A DNA stretch of 64,000 nucleotides from Corynebacterium sp. (GTDB taxonomy: Bacteria; Actinomycetota; Actinomycetes; Mycobacteriales; Mycobacteriaceae): assembly GCF_030532965.1 (NCBI RefSeq), contig NZ_JAUNKC010000011.1, positions 21,977 through 85,976 on the forward strand, in the 5' to 3' direction. Below the pieces are notes generated by a model. The model was not told the origin of the DNA. It saw only the letters and a list, made by a program, of their open reading frames with translations, and made no database searches. The position numbers and the translations under genes are program-made. Shown in pieces: positions 1 through 11,407 of the stretch. Position 1 is the stretch's first letter. The number at the start of each line of letters is the position of its first letter.

Positions 1-1
1 G

Positions 2-562
2 GCGGAGTGGGCTGTTAGCCAATTAAAGCGCCGATATAGGGGCGAACCGTTGGTTGTGGTTGATATGTGCACCGGCTCCGGGGCCATCGCGGCGTATATC
101 GCGACCGAGCTTTTCGACGCCAACCTGCCCGCGGCAATCCACGCCGTCGAGATATCGCCAGAGGCGGCGGCTTATGCGAAAACCAATCTGGAACGATGGC
201 AGGTTGAGGTGATTATCGGTGATGCCGGTGACATCGCGACCTATCCGCCTGAGCTGATTGGTCAGGCGGATTTGGTGATCAGCAACCCGCCATACGTTCC
301 GGAAACTTTGGAACTCGACCCGGAGGTGTATCACGATCCACATATGGCCGTGTTCGCCGGAACGACCGGGATGACGGTGATTCCCCGCCTGGCGGGGGTC
401 GTCGACAAGCTATGTGCCCCGGGTGGGTTGACCGCAATTGAACACGATGACACCACGCAGCCCGCCGTTATTGATTGCCTGGCGGAATACGGGTTTGCAC
501 AGGTTGTTGGCCATAATGACTTCGCTGGGCGACCCCGATTTGTCACAGCGACTAAGCTATAA
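2..562 (+). CDS. prmC: peptide chain release factor N5-glutamine methyltransferase, 5' truncated
   Basis: C-terminal part of the enzyme that methylates the glutamine of the GGQ motif in release factors RF1 and RF2 using S-adenosylmethionine. The frame is open from base 2, so the N-terminal helical domain and start lie outside the window. Visible are SAM-binding motif I (VVVDMCTGSGAIA) and the catalytic NPPY motif at bases 284-295, followed by the conserved YVPETLELDPEV region. The next gene, a tRNA threonylcarbamoyladenosine enzyme, follows after a 44-base gap; this pairing is common in bacteria. One copy of the dispersed motif described elsewhere lies inside the gene at 109-119 (minus orientation), where it encodes LFDA. 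Confidence 0.95.
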   Translation, partial: AEWAVSQLKRRYRGEPLVVVDMCTGSGAIAAYIATELFDANLPAAIHAVEISPEAAAYAKTNLERWQVEVIIGDAGDIATYPPELIGQADLVISNPPYVPETLELDPEVYHDPHMAVFAGTTGMTVIPRLAGVVDKLCAPGGLTAIEHDDTTQPAVIDCLAEYGFAQVVGHNDFAGRPRFVTATKL

Positions 563-606
563 CCGCATCTCGCAATAATCGCGACCACATGGAGGAAGAT
601 TAAACC

Positions 607-1257
607 GTGAGCAGAATCTACGACTGCGCCAACGCTGACACTCGTGCTGCCGGAATTAAACAAGCCGTTTCGGCGGTCACATCTGGTCGTCTGGTCGTTC
701 TGCCAACCGATACCCTTTACGGACTCGGCTGCGATGCTTTCGACAACGACGCGGTGAATCGACTGTTAAATACCAAACAACGTGGACCGGACATGCCAGT
801 GCCTGTCCTGGTCGGAAGCTGGGAGACCGCACGCGGTCTTGTTCATTCCTATGACCAGCAACTTCGTACTCTCATTGAGGCGTTTTGGCCTGGCGCACTC
901 AGCATCGTGGTGCCGCAAGCACCATCGCTGATGTGGAATCTCGGCGATACCAATGGCACTGTCATGCTGCGGATGCCGCTGCATCCGGTCGCCATCGAAC
1001 TCCTACGGGAGACTGGCCCTATGGCCGTGTCGAGTGCCAATATCTCGGGCCAACCACCAGCAACGACCGCGGCGATGGCGAAACAACAGTTAGGAACTGC
1101 AGTCAACGTCTACCTTGATGGCGGCGAATGCGCAGAAGGAGTCGCCTCGTCAATCATCGACCTTTCGGGGCCTCAGCCTCGACTGCTGCGGGAGGGAGCT
1201 ATCTCCGCAGATCGTATCGCTAGTGTGTTGAAGGTAACCCCAGAAAGCCTGAAATAA
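607..1257 (+). CDS. L-threonylcarbamoyladenylate synthase (Sua5/YrdC/YwlC family)
   Basis: Makes threonylcarbamoyl-AMP from threonine, bicarbonate and ATP, the first step of the t6A37 modification of ANN-decoding tRNAs; cytosolic. The 216-residue protein is a single YrdC domain without the extra C-terminal Sua5 domain. Family signatures seen are PTDTLYGLGCDA near residue 34, the KQRG loop, and SANISGQPP near residue 142. The GTG start at 607 is preceded by GGAGGA at 591-596. The stop codon directly abuts the ATG of the next gene, so the two are probably one transcript. Confidence 0.94.
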   Translation: MSRIYDCANADTRAAGIKQAVSAVTSGRLVVLPTDTLYGLGCDAFDNDAVNRLLNTKQRGPDMPVPVLVGSWETARGLVHSYDQQLRTLIEAFWPGALSIVVPQAPSLMWNLGDTNGTVMLRMPLHPVAIELLRETGPMAVSSANISGQPPATTAAMAKQQLGTAVNVYLDGGECAEGVASSIIDLSGPQPRLLREGAISADRIASVLKVTPESLK

Positions 1258-2457
1258 ATGGGCACGGGGGTTGCGGGCGTCCCGCTGCGCGAATTAGGAC
1301 TTATAGTTCTGGTCGCTGCTGCGCTAACCTACCTCACCACTGGACTCGTGCGACACAGCATGGTTCGGTCTGGTCAGGTCGGAGAAATTCGGGAACGAGA
1401 CGTCCACTCGATTCCGAAACCACGGCTGGGTGGAGTCGCCATGTTTTCCGGCTTTGTCGGCGCAGTCTTTCTTGCCGACCAGCTTCCAGCCTTGACTCGG
1501 GGGTTTCAGCCGATAACGCCTGAGATGAATGCGGTGCTGTGGGGTGGTTTCGTCATTGTCATCGTCGGCGTTCTTGATGATCTTCTTGAGTTGGATGCGT
1601 TGACCAAAATAATCGGCCAAGTCCTCGGCGCTGTAGTCATGAGTTTATTGGGCCTTAATTGGACCCTGTTGTTCGTGCCCTTTGGCGGCGGAACCACGTT
1701 ATTGCTCGACCAATTCTGGTCGGTACTAATCACGGTGTTTTTCACGGTCACCTTGATTAACGCCATTAACTTCGTTGATGGGCTCGATGGCTTGGCCTCC
1801 GGGTTGGGAATGATCGCCGGTGGAGCAATTCTCATCTTCTCACTCACCATTTTGCACGACCAAGGCGGAATGGTTTCTGCCTATCCACCGGCAATCATCG
1901 CCGCCGCTTTGGTGGGGATTTGTGCGGGATTTTTACCCCATAACTTTGAGCCAGCTCGTATCTTCATGGGGGATTCTGGTTCGATGCTAATCGGCCTGCT
2001 TCTGGCGGCGGCATCTACATCCGCGAGCGGAAAGATCAATATGGGCTTATACGGTGCAGTGGATATGGTGGCGTTGATGTCGCCCATCATCGTTGTTTTT
2101 GCCGCCGTGTTTGTTCCATTGCTTGATCTATTCCTAGCCGTGGTGCGTCGATTAAAGAACGGTAAATCGCCGTTTAGCCCGGACAAGATGCATCTACATC
2201 ATAGGTTGCTGTCGTTGGGGCACACTCACCGGCGAGTGGTGCTCGTTTTGTACCTGTGGGTTTCGGTAGTGGCGTTCGGCGCGGTGAGCTTTTCTATCAT
2301 TCCGCCGACAGTGGCAACCGTAAGCTTTATCATCGCCATCGTCGTGGCGACCATCGTTACGAGCGGTCCGGTTCGACGCGCACGGGTAGAAAACCCGCCG
2401 CCGACGATGAAGGTGGTGCGGCACCGGCCGCCGCGAACGTCGAAAAGCGAATCGTAA
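1258..2457 (+). CDS. wecA: polyprenyl-phosphate GlcNAc-1-phosphate transferase (WecA/Rfe/MraY family)
   Basis: Integral membrane glycosyl-phosphate transferase. In Corynebacterineae this position carries the enzyme that transfers GlcNAc-1-phosphate to decaprenyl phosphate to start the arabinogalactan linker; that assignment is from family knowledge. The 399-residue protein has about eleven hydrophobic segments. Family motifs seen are the Asp-Asp pair in VGVLDDLLELD, NAINFVDGLDGLASG, FMGDSGSM and the HLHHRL histidine motif near residue 310. It starts immediately after the upstream stop codon. The tail is basic and ends in SKSES, where the dispersed motif CGTCGAAAAGC (2438-2448) is read as codons. 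Confidence 0.93.
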   Translation: MGTGVAGVPLRELGLIVLVAAALTYLTTGLVRHSMVRSGQVGEIRERDVHSIPKPRLGGVAMFSGFVGAVFLADQLPALTRGFQPITPEMNAVLWGGFVIVIVGVLDDLLELDALTKIIGQVLGAVVMSLLGLNWTLLFVPFGGGTTLLLDQFWSVLITVFFTVTLINAINFVDGLDGLASGLGMIAGGAILIFSLTILHDQGGMVSAYPPAIIAAALVGICAGFLPHNFEPARIFMGDSGSMLIGLLLAAASTSASGKINMGLYGAVDMVALMSPIIVVFAAVFVPLLDLFLAVVRRLKNGKSPFSPDKMHLHHRLLSLGHTHRRVVLVLYLWVSVVAFGAVSFSIIPPTVATVSFIIAIVVATIVTSGPVRRARVENPPPTMKVVRHRPPRTSKSES

Positions 2458-2504
2458 CTATAAGGTTTAGCCAAAGCTTTGGGGGTTGGGTAGAATCGCC
2501 CGGT

Positions 2505-2966
2505 GTGACTAGCAGCAACAACAATTCCGATCACGACGTTTTATCAACCACCGATTCGGACTCGCCATACGACGATCAACGGCGTCCGCTTTTCCGAGCC
2601 CTGAAATTTGGCTCGGTAGCGTTGGTCATTATCACCATCATCTCTCTCGCCATTTGGGGCTCGATCCGGGATTTACCAGGAATTTTAGGAGTGCTCGTCG
2701 GGGCGGCGATCGGCGGTGGTTTCGTACTTTTGACCGTCGTTAACGTCCTGATTACCGCTAAGACGAATGCCTCTGTAACTGGTGCGGTGGTGTTGGGCGG
2801 CTGGTTGTTGAAGATTGTTGTTGTCTTTATCGTTCTGTATTTCCTTAAAGACAAAACCTTCTATGACCCAATTGCATTGTTTGTCACGGTCGTTGTTTCG
2901 CTGGTCGTGGTGTTGGGGACCGAGGTTTACGGAGTTATCACCTCGAAGGTCACATATATTAGTTAA
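2505..2966 (+). CDS. AtpI-like small membrane protein
   Basis: A 153-residue protein with a polar N-terminus of about 40 residues (Ser, Asp and Asn rich) and four hydrophobic segments, lying just before the F-type ATP synthase operon. Position and topology fit the poorly conserved AtpI family, proposed to help c-ring assembly or carry magnesium; sequence signatures are weak, so the name rests on context. The frame is open further upstream, but that part overlaps wecA, and GTG at 2505 begins the first stretch with plausible composition. No strong ribosome binding site is seen; GGGGGTTGGG lies at 2480-2489. Confidence 0.75.
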   Translation: MTSSNNNSDHDVLSTTDSDSPYDDQRRPLFRALKFGSVALVIITIISLAIWGSIRDLPGILGVLVGAAIGGGFVLLTVVNVLITAKTNASVTGAVVLGGWLLKIVVVFIVLYFLKDKTFYDPIALFVTVVVSLVVVLGTEVYGVITSKVTYIS

Positions 2967-3514
2967 CTGACATCCTATTTACTGGTTAAATCCCACCCAT
3001 ATAAAGCTTGCAATGTGTAGCTGTGCGGTGGGAATTTTTTCTTTCATGCCCCCAACAGGGGAGAGTCGGGCAGGGGTGGGAAATCTGGTTGGGACGGAAG
3101 GTTCGCAGATAGTGATACCTTTTAATGGGGTTGATCAATCAGGACGATGCGCGCGGCAAGCGCCGCGAAAACATAAAAACGGGAGTTTTAGGGGTAATAA
3201 AACTACCCCCGCGGGATTTTGTGATAAAGCTTACAATTAGACGTTCTTCCCTGTTCAGTGGGGGTTGATTGAGATGCTGATTATCGGGGGTGAATTACCC
3301 CTAGAAACATGTGGGAAATATTGGGTTTAGGCTGCTAGTCTAATCGGTGGGTTTATTTGGAATATTCGCAGCCTTGTGGGATATTCCGACAATTGTCCCC
3401 TGTGATCGCCATGCTGATGTGCGACGGAGTCCGTGGTGGTCGCAGAGAGTTTATAGACGTCCATCGCACCGTGGCTTTTGACTTAAAGTCGCGGCCCGAA
3501 CACGGGAGAGAACG
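2967..3514. other. leader region upstream of the atp operon with GC-rich inverted repeats
   Basis: About 550 bases without a convincing gene. Three short perfect inverted repeats are visible: CGCGGC/GCCGCG at 3152-3167, GGGGTA/TACCCC at 3191-3209, and GGGGT/ACCCC at 3287-3301. The last two share nearly the same arms. They could be operator sites or mRNA hairpins in a long 5' untranslated region of atpB. No promoter can be assigned with confidence. Confidence 0.5.
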
Positions 3515-3529
3515 CTGAGCGTTACAACT

Positions 3530-4321
3530 TTGTCCTTCAAGGGTGAGTTCCACGCACCCTCGCTCGGACACGAATTTTTCCCGGATGCCCTGTGGTTCGC
3601 CGATGTGGCGAATGGCTGGTTCACAATCGACCGTCTGATGTTCGTCCGCCTGTTAATGGCAGCGATTCTAGCTATTTTCTTCCTCGTTGCAATGCGGAAC
3701 CCGAAGCTGGTTCCTTCAGGCTTGCAAAACGTTGGCGAAATCATGCTGGATTTCGTTCGAATTCACATTGCTGAAGAAATCCTCGGCAAAAAGGAAGGTC
3801 GCCGATTCCTGCCGGTTTTGGCAACCATCTTCTTTGTCGTGTTGTTCATGAATGTGCCTTCGATTATTCCGTTTCTCAATATCTCGCCGAACGCACGAAT
3901 TGGTATGCCATTAGTGCTGGCGCTGGTCGGATATATCGCCTTCATTTACGCAGGTGCTAAGCGTTATGGCTTTTTCAAGTACGTGAAGAGCTCCGTGGTT
4001 GTTCCAAATATCAACCCGCTTCTTCACATCTTGGTCATTCCGCTGGAGTTCCTCTCCACGTTCATCTTGCGTCCTGCCACGTTGACCGTGCGTCTCATGG
4101 CAAACATGCTTGTTGGACACATCATCTTGGTACTGCTGTTTTCTGCTACAAACTTCTTCTTCTGGCAGCTCAACGGTTGGACCTCGATGTCCGCTATCAC
4201 AATCATTGCGGGCATTGCGTTCACACTCTTCGAAATGCTGGTTATCTTCCTGCAGGCGTACATCTTCGCCCTGCTGGTAGCCGTCTATATCGAATTGTCC
4301 CTGCACGCAGACGAACACTGA
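3530..4321 (+). CDS. atpB: F-type ATP synthase subunit a
   Basis: Membrane subunit a of Fo, forming the two proton half-channels against the c-ring. The 263-residue protein has five or six hydrophobic helices. The essential arginine lies in the TVRLMANMLVGH segment (about residue 187), and the last helix contains QAYIFALLVAVYIELS. The start is uncertain. No ATG or GTG exists in frame after the upstream stop at 3479. TTG at 3530 is used here, but the only good Shine-Dalgarno (GGGAGAG, 3504-3510) fits a CTG at 3515 better. It is the first gene of the operon after a 550-base leader. Confidence 0.95.
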   Translation: MSFKGEFHAPSLGHEFFPDALWFADVANGWFTIDRLMFVRLLMAAILAIFFLVAMRNPKLVPSGLQNVGEIMLDFVRIHIAEEILGKKEGRRFLPVLATIFFVVLFMNVPSIIPFLNISPNARIGMPLVLALVGYIAFIYAGAKRYGFFKYVKSSVVVPNINPLLHILVIPLEFLSTFILRPATLTVRLMANMLVGHIILVLLFSATNFFFWQLNGWTSMSAITIIAGIAFTLFEMLVIFLQAYIFALLVAVYIELSLHADEH

Positions 4322-4398
4322 CCTAAGTGCATCCAATCGGATCACCAAGTCTTACACAAACCAAAACTCATAGCTCAACACATGCGTTGGGCAACTAG

Positions 4399-4662
<264 letters not shown>

Positions 4663-4692
4663 TACCCAACGACACACGAAAGCAAGAGATTC

Positions 4693-5262
4693 ATGACGAA
4701 CGTCATCAACATTATGGCAGCCGGAGGCGAATCCCTCCCGCTGGAAGAGCAGCCAAATGTTCTTCTGCCAGCTGCATACGACATCGTCTGGTCCCTCGTT
4801 GTGCTCGTTGTTATTGGGCTTCTTTTCTGGAAGCTCGTTCTCCCGAAGTTCCAGGAAGTCCTGACCGAGCGTGAGGACCGGATCAAGGGCGGCATCCAAC
4901 GCGCCGAAGCTGCACAAGCTGAAGCAAAGGCAGCCCTTGAGAAGTACAATGCTCAGCTCGCTGAAGCCCGCGCTGAAGCAGCAGAGATCCGCGAGGAAGC
5001 ACGCCAAAAAGGCAAGCAGATTGAAGCTGACTTGAAGGCGAAGGCTACCGAGGAGAGCGCCCGCATCATCGAGTCCGGTGAGAAGCAATTGGCAGCACAA
5101 CGTGAGCTGGTTGTCGAAGAGCTTCGCCGCGAGATGGGACAGAACGCTATCAATTTGGCTGAACGCCTCATGGGCGAGCAGCTGTCAGAGGACGTCAAAC
5201 GTTCCGGCACTATTGATCGCTTCTTGGCCGAACTCGACACCGTAGCCCCAGCAGGAAAGTAG
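4693..5262 (+). CDS. atpF: F-type ATP synthase subunit b
   Basis: Peripheral stalk subunit b, 189 residues. One transmembrane helix at about residues 28-52 is followed by a long charged coiled coil rich in Ala, Glu and Lys (about 55-160) that reaches up to F1. The start is ATG at 4693, 30 bases after atpE. The operon supplies a separate b and delta rather than the b-delta fusion known in mycobacteria. Confidence 0.96.
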   Translation: MTNVINIMAAGGESLPLEEQPNVLLPAAYDIVWSLVVLVVIGLLFWKLVLPKFQEVLTEREDRIKGGIQRAEAAQAEAKAALEKYNAQLAEARAEAAEIREEARQKGKQIEADLKAKATEESARIIESGEKQLAAQRELVVEELRREMGQNAINLAERLMGEQLSEDVKRSGTIDRFLAELDTVAPAGK

Positions 5263-5267
5263 GCACC

Positions 5268-6086
5268 ATGCACGCAGCAAGCCGCGACGCATTGGCGTAT
5301 GTATCTGAATACCTCGACAAGTCACTGTACGAGTCAGGTAACGCCGTAGCTGTTGCCGCCCAGACTGGCAGCGAACTGTTCAGCATCGTGGACACTCTCG
5401 ACGGTGACCGCACCTTGCGGATCGCAGTCGCAGATTCCGCGCTTAAATCCGAACAACGTTCCGGTCTGGTTTCTGCTGTGTTCGCCGGTAAGGTTTCCCA
5501 ATTCACTCTCGAGTTGCTTATCGTTGCAGCTCGTCAAGTGTGGTCCACCCCACGGGAATTCCGTGCAGGTTTAGTGGAATTGGGACGCCGCGCACTCCTG
5601 CGGTCCGCAGACAAACAAGGTCAACTCATGCAGGTAGAGGAAGAACTCTTCCGGCTATCTCGGCTCCTAGACAAGGAACCACAATTGACTTTGCGTCTCG
5701 ACGACCGCAGTGCGGATCGTGCCGCTAAGCGCGACCTGTTGGCGAAGGTGCTGTACGGCAAGGTCACTGCGGTGACAGAAGCCCTCGCACTTCAAGTTAT
5801 TGGCCGCCCAGAAAACAACGCAATAGACGACATTGACGCACTGTCGCAGTTCGCAGCATCCTTGCGGGACTGTGAAGTCGCCTACGTTGTCTCTGCAGCG
5901 CCGCTCAATGACACACAGAACCAGGCACTGGCAACGAAGCTAGAGCGCATCTATGGTCGTGCGATGTCCATCCACTCTGAGGTTGATCCCAGCCTCCTCG
6001 GTGGCATGGTTATCCGCGTTGGCGACGAATTGATTGACGGCAGCACCTCGGGCAAACTCGAGCGGCTGCGCGCTAACCTCGTCTAA
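5268..6086 (+). CDS. atpH: F-type ATP synthase subunit delta
   Basis: Delta subunit linking the b stalk to the top of F1, 272 residues, longer than the roughly 180 residues of the E. coli protein, as is usual in corynebacteria. The C-terminal part carries the recognisable family region, with DPSLLGGMVIRVGDELIDGS near the end. It begins five bases after the atpF stop, so translation is probably coupled. Confidence 0.94.
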   Translation: MHAASRDALAYVSEYLDKSLYESGNAVAVAAQTGSELFSIVDTLDGDRTLRIAVADSALKSEQRSGLVSAVFAGKVSQFTLELLIVAARQVWSTPREFRAGLVELGRRALLRSADKQGQLMQVEEELFRLSRLLDKEPQLTLRLDDRSADRAAKRDLLAKVLYGKVTAVTEALALQVIGRPENNAIDDIDALSQFAASLRDCEVAYVVSAAPLNDTQNQALATKLERIYGRAMSIHSEVDPSLLGGMVIRVGDELIDGSTSGKLERLRANLV

Positions 6087-6147
6087 GACACGACTTTTTA
6101 AATAAACGAAGTAATTGCTGGAATAAACTACCGAGAGCAGGAAGAAC

Positions 6148-7776
6148 ATGGCGGAGCTTACGATCTCCTCCGATGAGATCCGTAGCGCGATTGCGAACTA
6201 CACCTCGAGCTACTCCGCGGAGGCCTCCCGTGAGGAGGTCGGCGTGGTCATTTCCACCGCTGATGGTATTGCCCAGGTATCTGGTCTTCCATCTGTAATG
6301 GCAAATGAGCTGCTCGAGTTCCCAGGCGGCGTTATCGGCGTCGCACAGAACCTTGACACCGACCGCGTCGGCGTCGTGGTCCTGGGTAACTACGAGACAC
6401 TTAAAGAAGGCGATGAAGTAAAGAGGACTGGCGACGTTCTCTCCATCCCGGTCGGCGACAAGTTCCTCGGCCGCGTCATCAACCCACTGGGTCAGCCTAT
6501 CGACGGCCTGGGTGCCATCGAAGCTGAAGAGGACCGTGTCCTCGAACTGCAGGCACCTTCCGTTCTGCAGCGCCAGCCAGTTGGTGAGCCAATGCAGACC
6601 GGCATCAAGGCTATTGACGCCATGACCCCAATTGGTCGTGGTCAGCGTCAGTTGATCATTGGTGACCGCAAGACCGGTAAGACCGCTGTCTGCATCGACA
6701 CCATCTTGAACCAAAAGGCAAACTGGGAAACCGGCGATAAGACCAAGCAGGTGCGCTGCATCTACGTGGCTATCGGCCAGAAGGGTTCCACCATTGCCGC
6801 AGTGCGTAAGACTTTAGAAGAGCACGGCGCGCTGGAATACACCACCATCGTTGCAGCTCCTGCATCCGATTCCGCTGGCTTCAAGTGGCTGGCACCGTTT
6901 GCCGGTGCAGCTTTGGGTCAGCACTGGATGTACCAGGGCTACCACGTGCTGGTGATTTACGATGATCTGACCAAGCAGGCTGAAGCTTACCGTGCTATCT
7001 CCCTGTTGCTGCGTCGTCCACCGGGCCGCGAGGCTTACCCAGGTGACGTCTTCTACCTGCATTCCCGCTTGTTGGAGCGTGCTGCAAAGCTTTCCGACGA
7101 CATGGGCGCAGGTTCCATGACCGCACTGCCGATCATCGAAACCAAGGCAAACGACGTTTCCGCCTTCATTCCTACCAACGTGATTTCTATTACCGATGGT
7201 CAGGTGTTCTTGGAGTCCGACCTGTTCAACCAGGGTGTCCGCCCAGCTATCAACGTTGGTGTATCGGTGTCCCGTGTTGGTGGTGCAGCTCAGACCAAGG
7301 GCATGAAGAAGGTTTCTGGTTCCTTGCGTTTGGATCTTGCTGCTTACCGCGACTTGGAAGCATTCGCAACGTTCGCTTCCGACCTCGACCCAGCCTCCAA
7401 GGCACAGCTCGACCGCGGCGCTCGCCTGGTCGAACTGCTCAAGCAGGCTGAAAACTCACCACAATCCGTCGAACACCAGATCATTTCCATCTGGCTTGCG
7501 GGTGAGGGCGAATTCGACAACGTTCCCGTCGAAGACATTCGCCGCTTCGAGGCAGAGCTGCACGACCACCTGCACTCATCTGCCCCAGAGGTGTATGAGC
7601 AAATCGCCGGTGGCGCCCAGCTCTCGGAAGAATCACAGAACACACTCATCGCTCAGACCGATGCTTTCAAGCGGTCCTTCCAGACCACCGATGGCACCCC
7701 GGTTATCAATGAGGCTGAGGTAGATGCCTTGCCTGCTGAGCAGGTCAAGAAACAAACGCTGACGGTCAAGAAGTAA
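6148..7776 (+). CDS. atpA: F-type ATP synthase subunit alpha
   Basis: Non-catalytic nucleotide-binding subunit of F1, 542 residues. The Walker A motif GDRKTGKT is at residues 172-179, with the conserved QMTPIG-like segment [10 protein letters not shown] before it and [14 protein letters not shown] further on. ATG at 6148 is preceded by GGAAGAAC. The C-terminus extends beyond the E. coli protein by about 25 residues, ending in a lysine-rich tail, as in other actinobacteria. Confidence 0.98.
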   Translation: MAELTISSDEIRSAIANYTSSYSAEASREEVGVVISTADGIAQVSGLPSVMANELLEFPGGVIGVAQNLDTDRVGVVVLGNYETLKEGDEVKRTGDVLSIPVGDKFLGRVINPLGQPIDGLGAIEAEEDRVLELQAPSVLQRQPVGEPMQTGIKAIDAMTPIGRGQRQLIIGDRKTGKTAVCIDTILNQKANWETGDKTKQVRCIYVAIGQKGSTIAAVRKTLEEHGALEYTTIVAAPASDSAGFKWLAPFAGAALGQHWMYQGYHVLVIYDDLTKQAEAYRAISLLLRRPPGREAYPGDVFYLHSRLLERAAKLSDDMGAGSMTALPIIETKANDVSAFIPTNVISITDGQVFLESDLFNQGVRPAINVGVSVSRVGGAAQTKGMKKVSGSLRLDLAAYRDLEAFATFASDLDPASKAQLDRGARLVELLKQAENSPQSVEHQIISIWLAGEGEFDNVPVEDIRRFEAELHDHLHSSAPEVYEQIAGGAQLSEESQNTLIAQTDAFKRSFQTTDGTPVINEAEVDALPAEQVKKQTLTVKK

Positions 7777-7830
7777 CGAATGGTTCTTACTAAGATGACC
7801 CATCAAACGAAAGGAAGGAGGCGTTAAGAT

Positions 7831-8808
7831 ATGGCTAGTCTTCGCGAACTACGTAACCGTATTCGTTCGGTCAATTCGACGAAGAAGATCACAAAGGCTC
7901 AGGAGCTGATCGCAACTTCGCGCATCACCAAGGCCCAGGCCCGCGTGGAAGCTTCTGAACCCTACGCCACCGAAATCCACAAGGTGATGGAACGTCTGGC
8001 CTCAGCAAGTTCACTCGACCACCCGATGTTGCGCGAACGCGACAACGCCAAGCGCGCAGCTATCTTGGTTGTCTCCAGTGACCGTGGCATGTGTGGCGGC
8101 TACAACTACAACGTTTTCAAGAAGGCAGCTGAATTAGAAAAGCTCCTTACCGAAAAAGGTTACGAAGTAGTTCGCTACATTACGGGCAACAAGGGCGTTG
8201 GCTACTACAACTTCCGTGGCGGCAACTACGCAGGTGCATGGACCGGATTTTCCCAAGATCCAACATGGGCTGGTACTCACGCAGTTCGTCGGCACCTCAT
8301 TGATGGCTTCCTGGCTGGTTCTGATGGCACCGCGAAGTATCGCGAGGGTCTCAATTCTGAGGAAGGCGAATCAGTTCAAGGTTTCGATTCTGTACACATC
8401 GTGTACACCGAATTCGAATCTATGCTGACCCAAACCCCACGTGCTCACCAGCTTCTGCCAATCGTGCCGGTTGTGGAGATCGAGGAAATCCCGCAAGGCG
8501 AAGGCATTTTGGATAATGTCGGCGAGCCTGAGCCAGATTATGAGTTTGAACCAGATGCAGACACCTTGATGGAAACATTGCTTCCGCAGTATGTGTCGCG
8601 CACCTTGTTCGCAATGTTCCTTGAAGCTTCGGCTTCGGAATCGGCTTCTCGTCGTAACGCGATGAAGTCTGCTACTGACAACGCTACTGAATTGGTCAAG
8701 GACTTAAGTCGTGTGGCTAACCAGGCGCGTCAGGCACAGATCACCCAGGAAATCACAGAGATCGTCGGTGGCGCTGGTGCGCTCGCCGAAAGCGGAGAAA
8801 GTGACTAG
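7831..8808 (+). CDS. atpG: F-type ATP synthase subunit gamma
   Basis: Central rotor shaft of F1, 325 residues. The N-terminal helix starts with the family pattern RELRNRIRSVNSTKKITKA, and the C-terminal helix with SESASRRNAMKSATDNA. An acidic insertion with several Glu and Asp residues at about 215-245 sits between the two. The ribosome binding site AAGGAGG is strong. The stop codon is three bases before the atpD start. Confidence 0.97.
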   Translation: MASLRELRNRIRSVNSTKKITKAQELIATSRITKAQARVEASEPYATEIHKVMERLASASSLDHPMLRERDNAKRAAILVVSSDRGMCGGYNYNVFKKAAELEKLLTEKGYEVVRYITGNKGVGYYNFRGGNYAGAWTGFSQDPTWAGTHAVRRHLIDGFLAGSDGTAKYREGLNSEEGESVQGFDSVHIVYTEFESMLTQTPRAHQLLPIVPVVEIEEIPQGEGILDNVGEPEPDYEFEPDADTLMETLLPQYVSRTLFAMFLEASASESASRRNAMKSATDNATELVKDLSRVANQARQAQITQEITEIVGGAGALAESGESD

Positions 8809-10254
<1,446 letters not shown>

Positions 10255-10267
10255 GGGAGGCGAGCAC

Positions 10268-10639
10268 ATGGCTGACGTCACCGTTGAACTGGTTTCGGTG
10301 GAGCGTATGTTGTGGTCGGGTAAGGCCACGATCGTTACCGCACAAACCACCGAAGGTGAGATCGGTGTGCTGCCTGGCCATGAGCCATTGCTCGGTAAAC
10401 TTGTCGAGAATGGCGTCGTGACTATTCGCCCGACCGAAGGTGACAAGCTGGTTGCCGCAGTGCAAGGCGGGTATCTCTCCGTCGATAAGGAAAAAGTCAC
10501 TATCCTGGCGGATTACGCGATCTGGGCTGATGAGGTTGATGCCTCGCAGGCTGAGTCGCTGCTGCAGGATAGCGATGAGGATATCCGAGCACGTGCTGAG
10601 GCTGAGCTAAAGGCAGTCCGCAGGAGCGCGGAGTCTTAA
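10268..10639 (+). CDS. atpC: F-type ATP synthase subunit epsilon
   Basis: Epsilon subunit of F1, 123 residues, coupling rotation and regulating ATP hydrolysis. The N-terminal beta sandwich contains [15 protein letters not shown], and the short C-terminal helices end in [23 protein letters not shown] lies eight bases before the ATG. It is the last gene of the operon; its stop codon overlaps the first arm of a hairpin. Confidence 0.96.
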   Translation: MADVTVELVSVERMLWSGKATIVTAQTTEGEIGVLPGHEPLLGKLVENGVVTIRPTEGDKLVAAVQGGYLSVDKEKVTILADYAIWADEVDASQAESLLQDSDEDIRARAEAELKAVRRSAES

Positions 10640-10661
10640 AGTCTCATTTCCTTGAGACTTT
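10638..10661 (+). terminator. hairpin at the end of atpC
   Basis: Perfect nine-base arms, AAAGTCTCA at 10638-10646 and TGAGACTTT at 10653-10661, with a six-base loop. The left arm overlaps the atpC stop codon. There is no T-run, so it may stabilise the mRNA 3' end rather than terminate by itself. Confidence 0.6.
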
Positions 10662-10684
10662 GAACTTCGGCCAGCGGTTTAGAT

Positions 10685-10732
10685 TGACCCCCATTTCCAC
10701 ACAACCCTAACGGGTGGTGGAAATGGGGGTCA
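10685..10732. terminator. long hairpin closing the atp operon
   Basis: Sixteen-base perfect arms, TGACCCCCATTTCCAC (10685-10700) and its complement (10717-10732), with a 16-base loop that itself contains an ACCC/GGGT pair. It lies 45 bases after atpC and is followed by TTCCTTTG. It is the strongest hairpin of the region and probably ends the operon transcript. Confidence 0.8.
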
Positions 10733-10898
10733 TTCCTTTGACGGATATTGGGCTATCAATATAATCGGGATTTTTCGTGCAATTGATTTGCGGAGTAAAC
10801 TTTGCGGATATACGAGCAACCTTAAAAACTCCAGTCTCGTTTTGTGTAAAAGCGTGTGAGTGGGCGACAAAAATCCAGCGGTGTGAGGGGTGTAGTGA

Positions 10899-11375
10899 AT
10901 GTCAACCGTCATGTGGGTTACAGCAGCGTATTGGGGGTTGACTGCGGTTTTGCTCGTCGTCGTGGGGTTGGGGGCTTATCGGTTTTTTCGAATTCGCTCA
11001 AGCGGAATTCCGGTGATTATGCGTCGCATGCCAGCCGAAGGCAATCATGGTTGGCGCAATGGATTATTGCGCTATGCCGGTAAAGAAGTGAAGTTTTATC
11101 AGATTAGGTCCTTAAGCCCAGCCGCCGACGCAGTTTTCGACCGTTATGAGGTTGAACTGAATGGTCAACGAGACTTAAAAGAACACGAAGCCCCCTTTGT
11201 ACCGTTTGATACCCCTATCACCATGTTTAGTCACAACGGGGTGGAGTACGAAGCACAAATGTCCACCCACGGCCGTATGGCTTTTGTCTCATGGGTGGAG
11301 GCGGCACCGGATTCACGCACCGATAAGATCAGCCCGAGCGAGTTAAAACGCCGAATGCGTCACAAGAATCACTAA
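10899..11375 (+). CDS. DUF2550 family membrane-anchored protein
   Basis: A 158-residue protein with one N-terminal hydrophobic segment (about residues 5-27) and a soluble domain. The length, the position between atpC and nucS and the general sequence fit the actinobacterial DUF2550 family of unknown function. The start ATG lies within a GAGGGGTGTAGTGAATG context. It is separated from atpC by the operon terminator, so it has its own promoter. Confidence 0.8.
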   Translation: MSTVMWVTAAYWGLTAVLLVVVGLGAYRFFRIRSSGIPVIMRRMPAEGNHGWRNGLLRYAGKEVKFYQIRSLSPAADAVFDRYEVELNGQRDLKEHEAPFVPFDTPITMFSHNGVEYEAQMSTHGRMAFVSWVEAAPDSRTDKISPSELKRRMRHKNH

Positions 11376-11407
11376 CACTGGTTGTAATTCGACTACGCTT
11401 GTTCAGC

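Noticed and set aside
3013-3240. 75-codon open frame in the atp leader
   Set aside because: No ribosome binding site, unusual composition and internal inverted repeats; better explained as noncoding leader.
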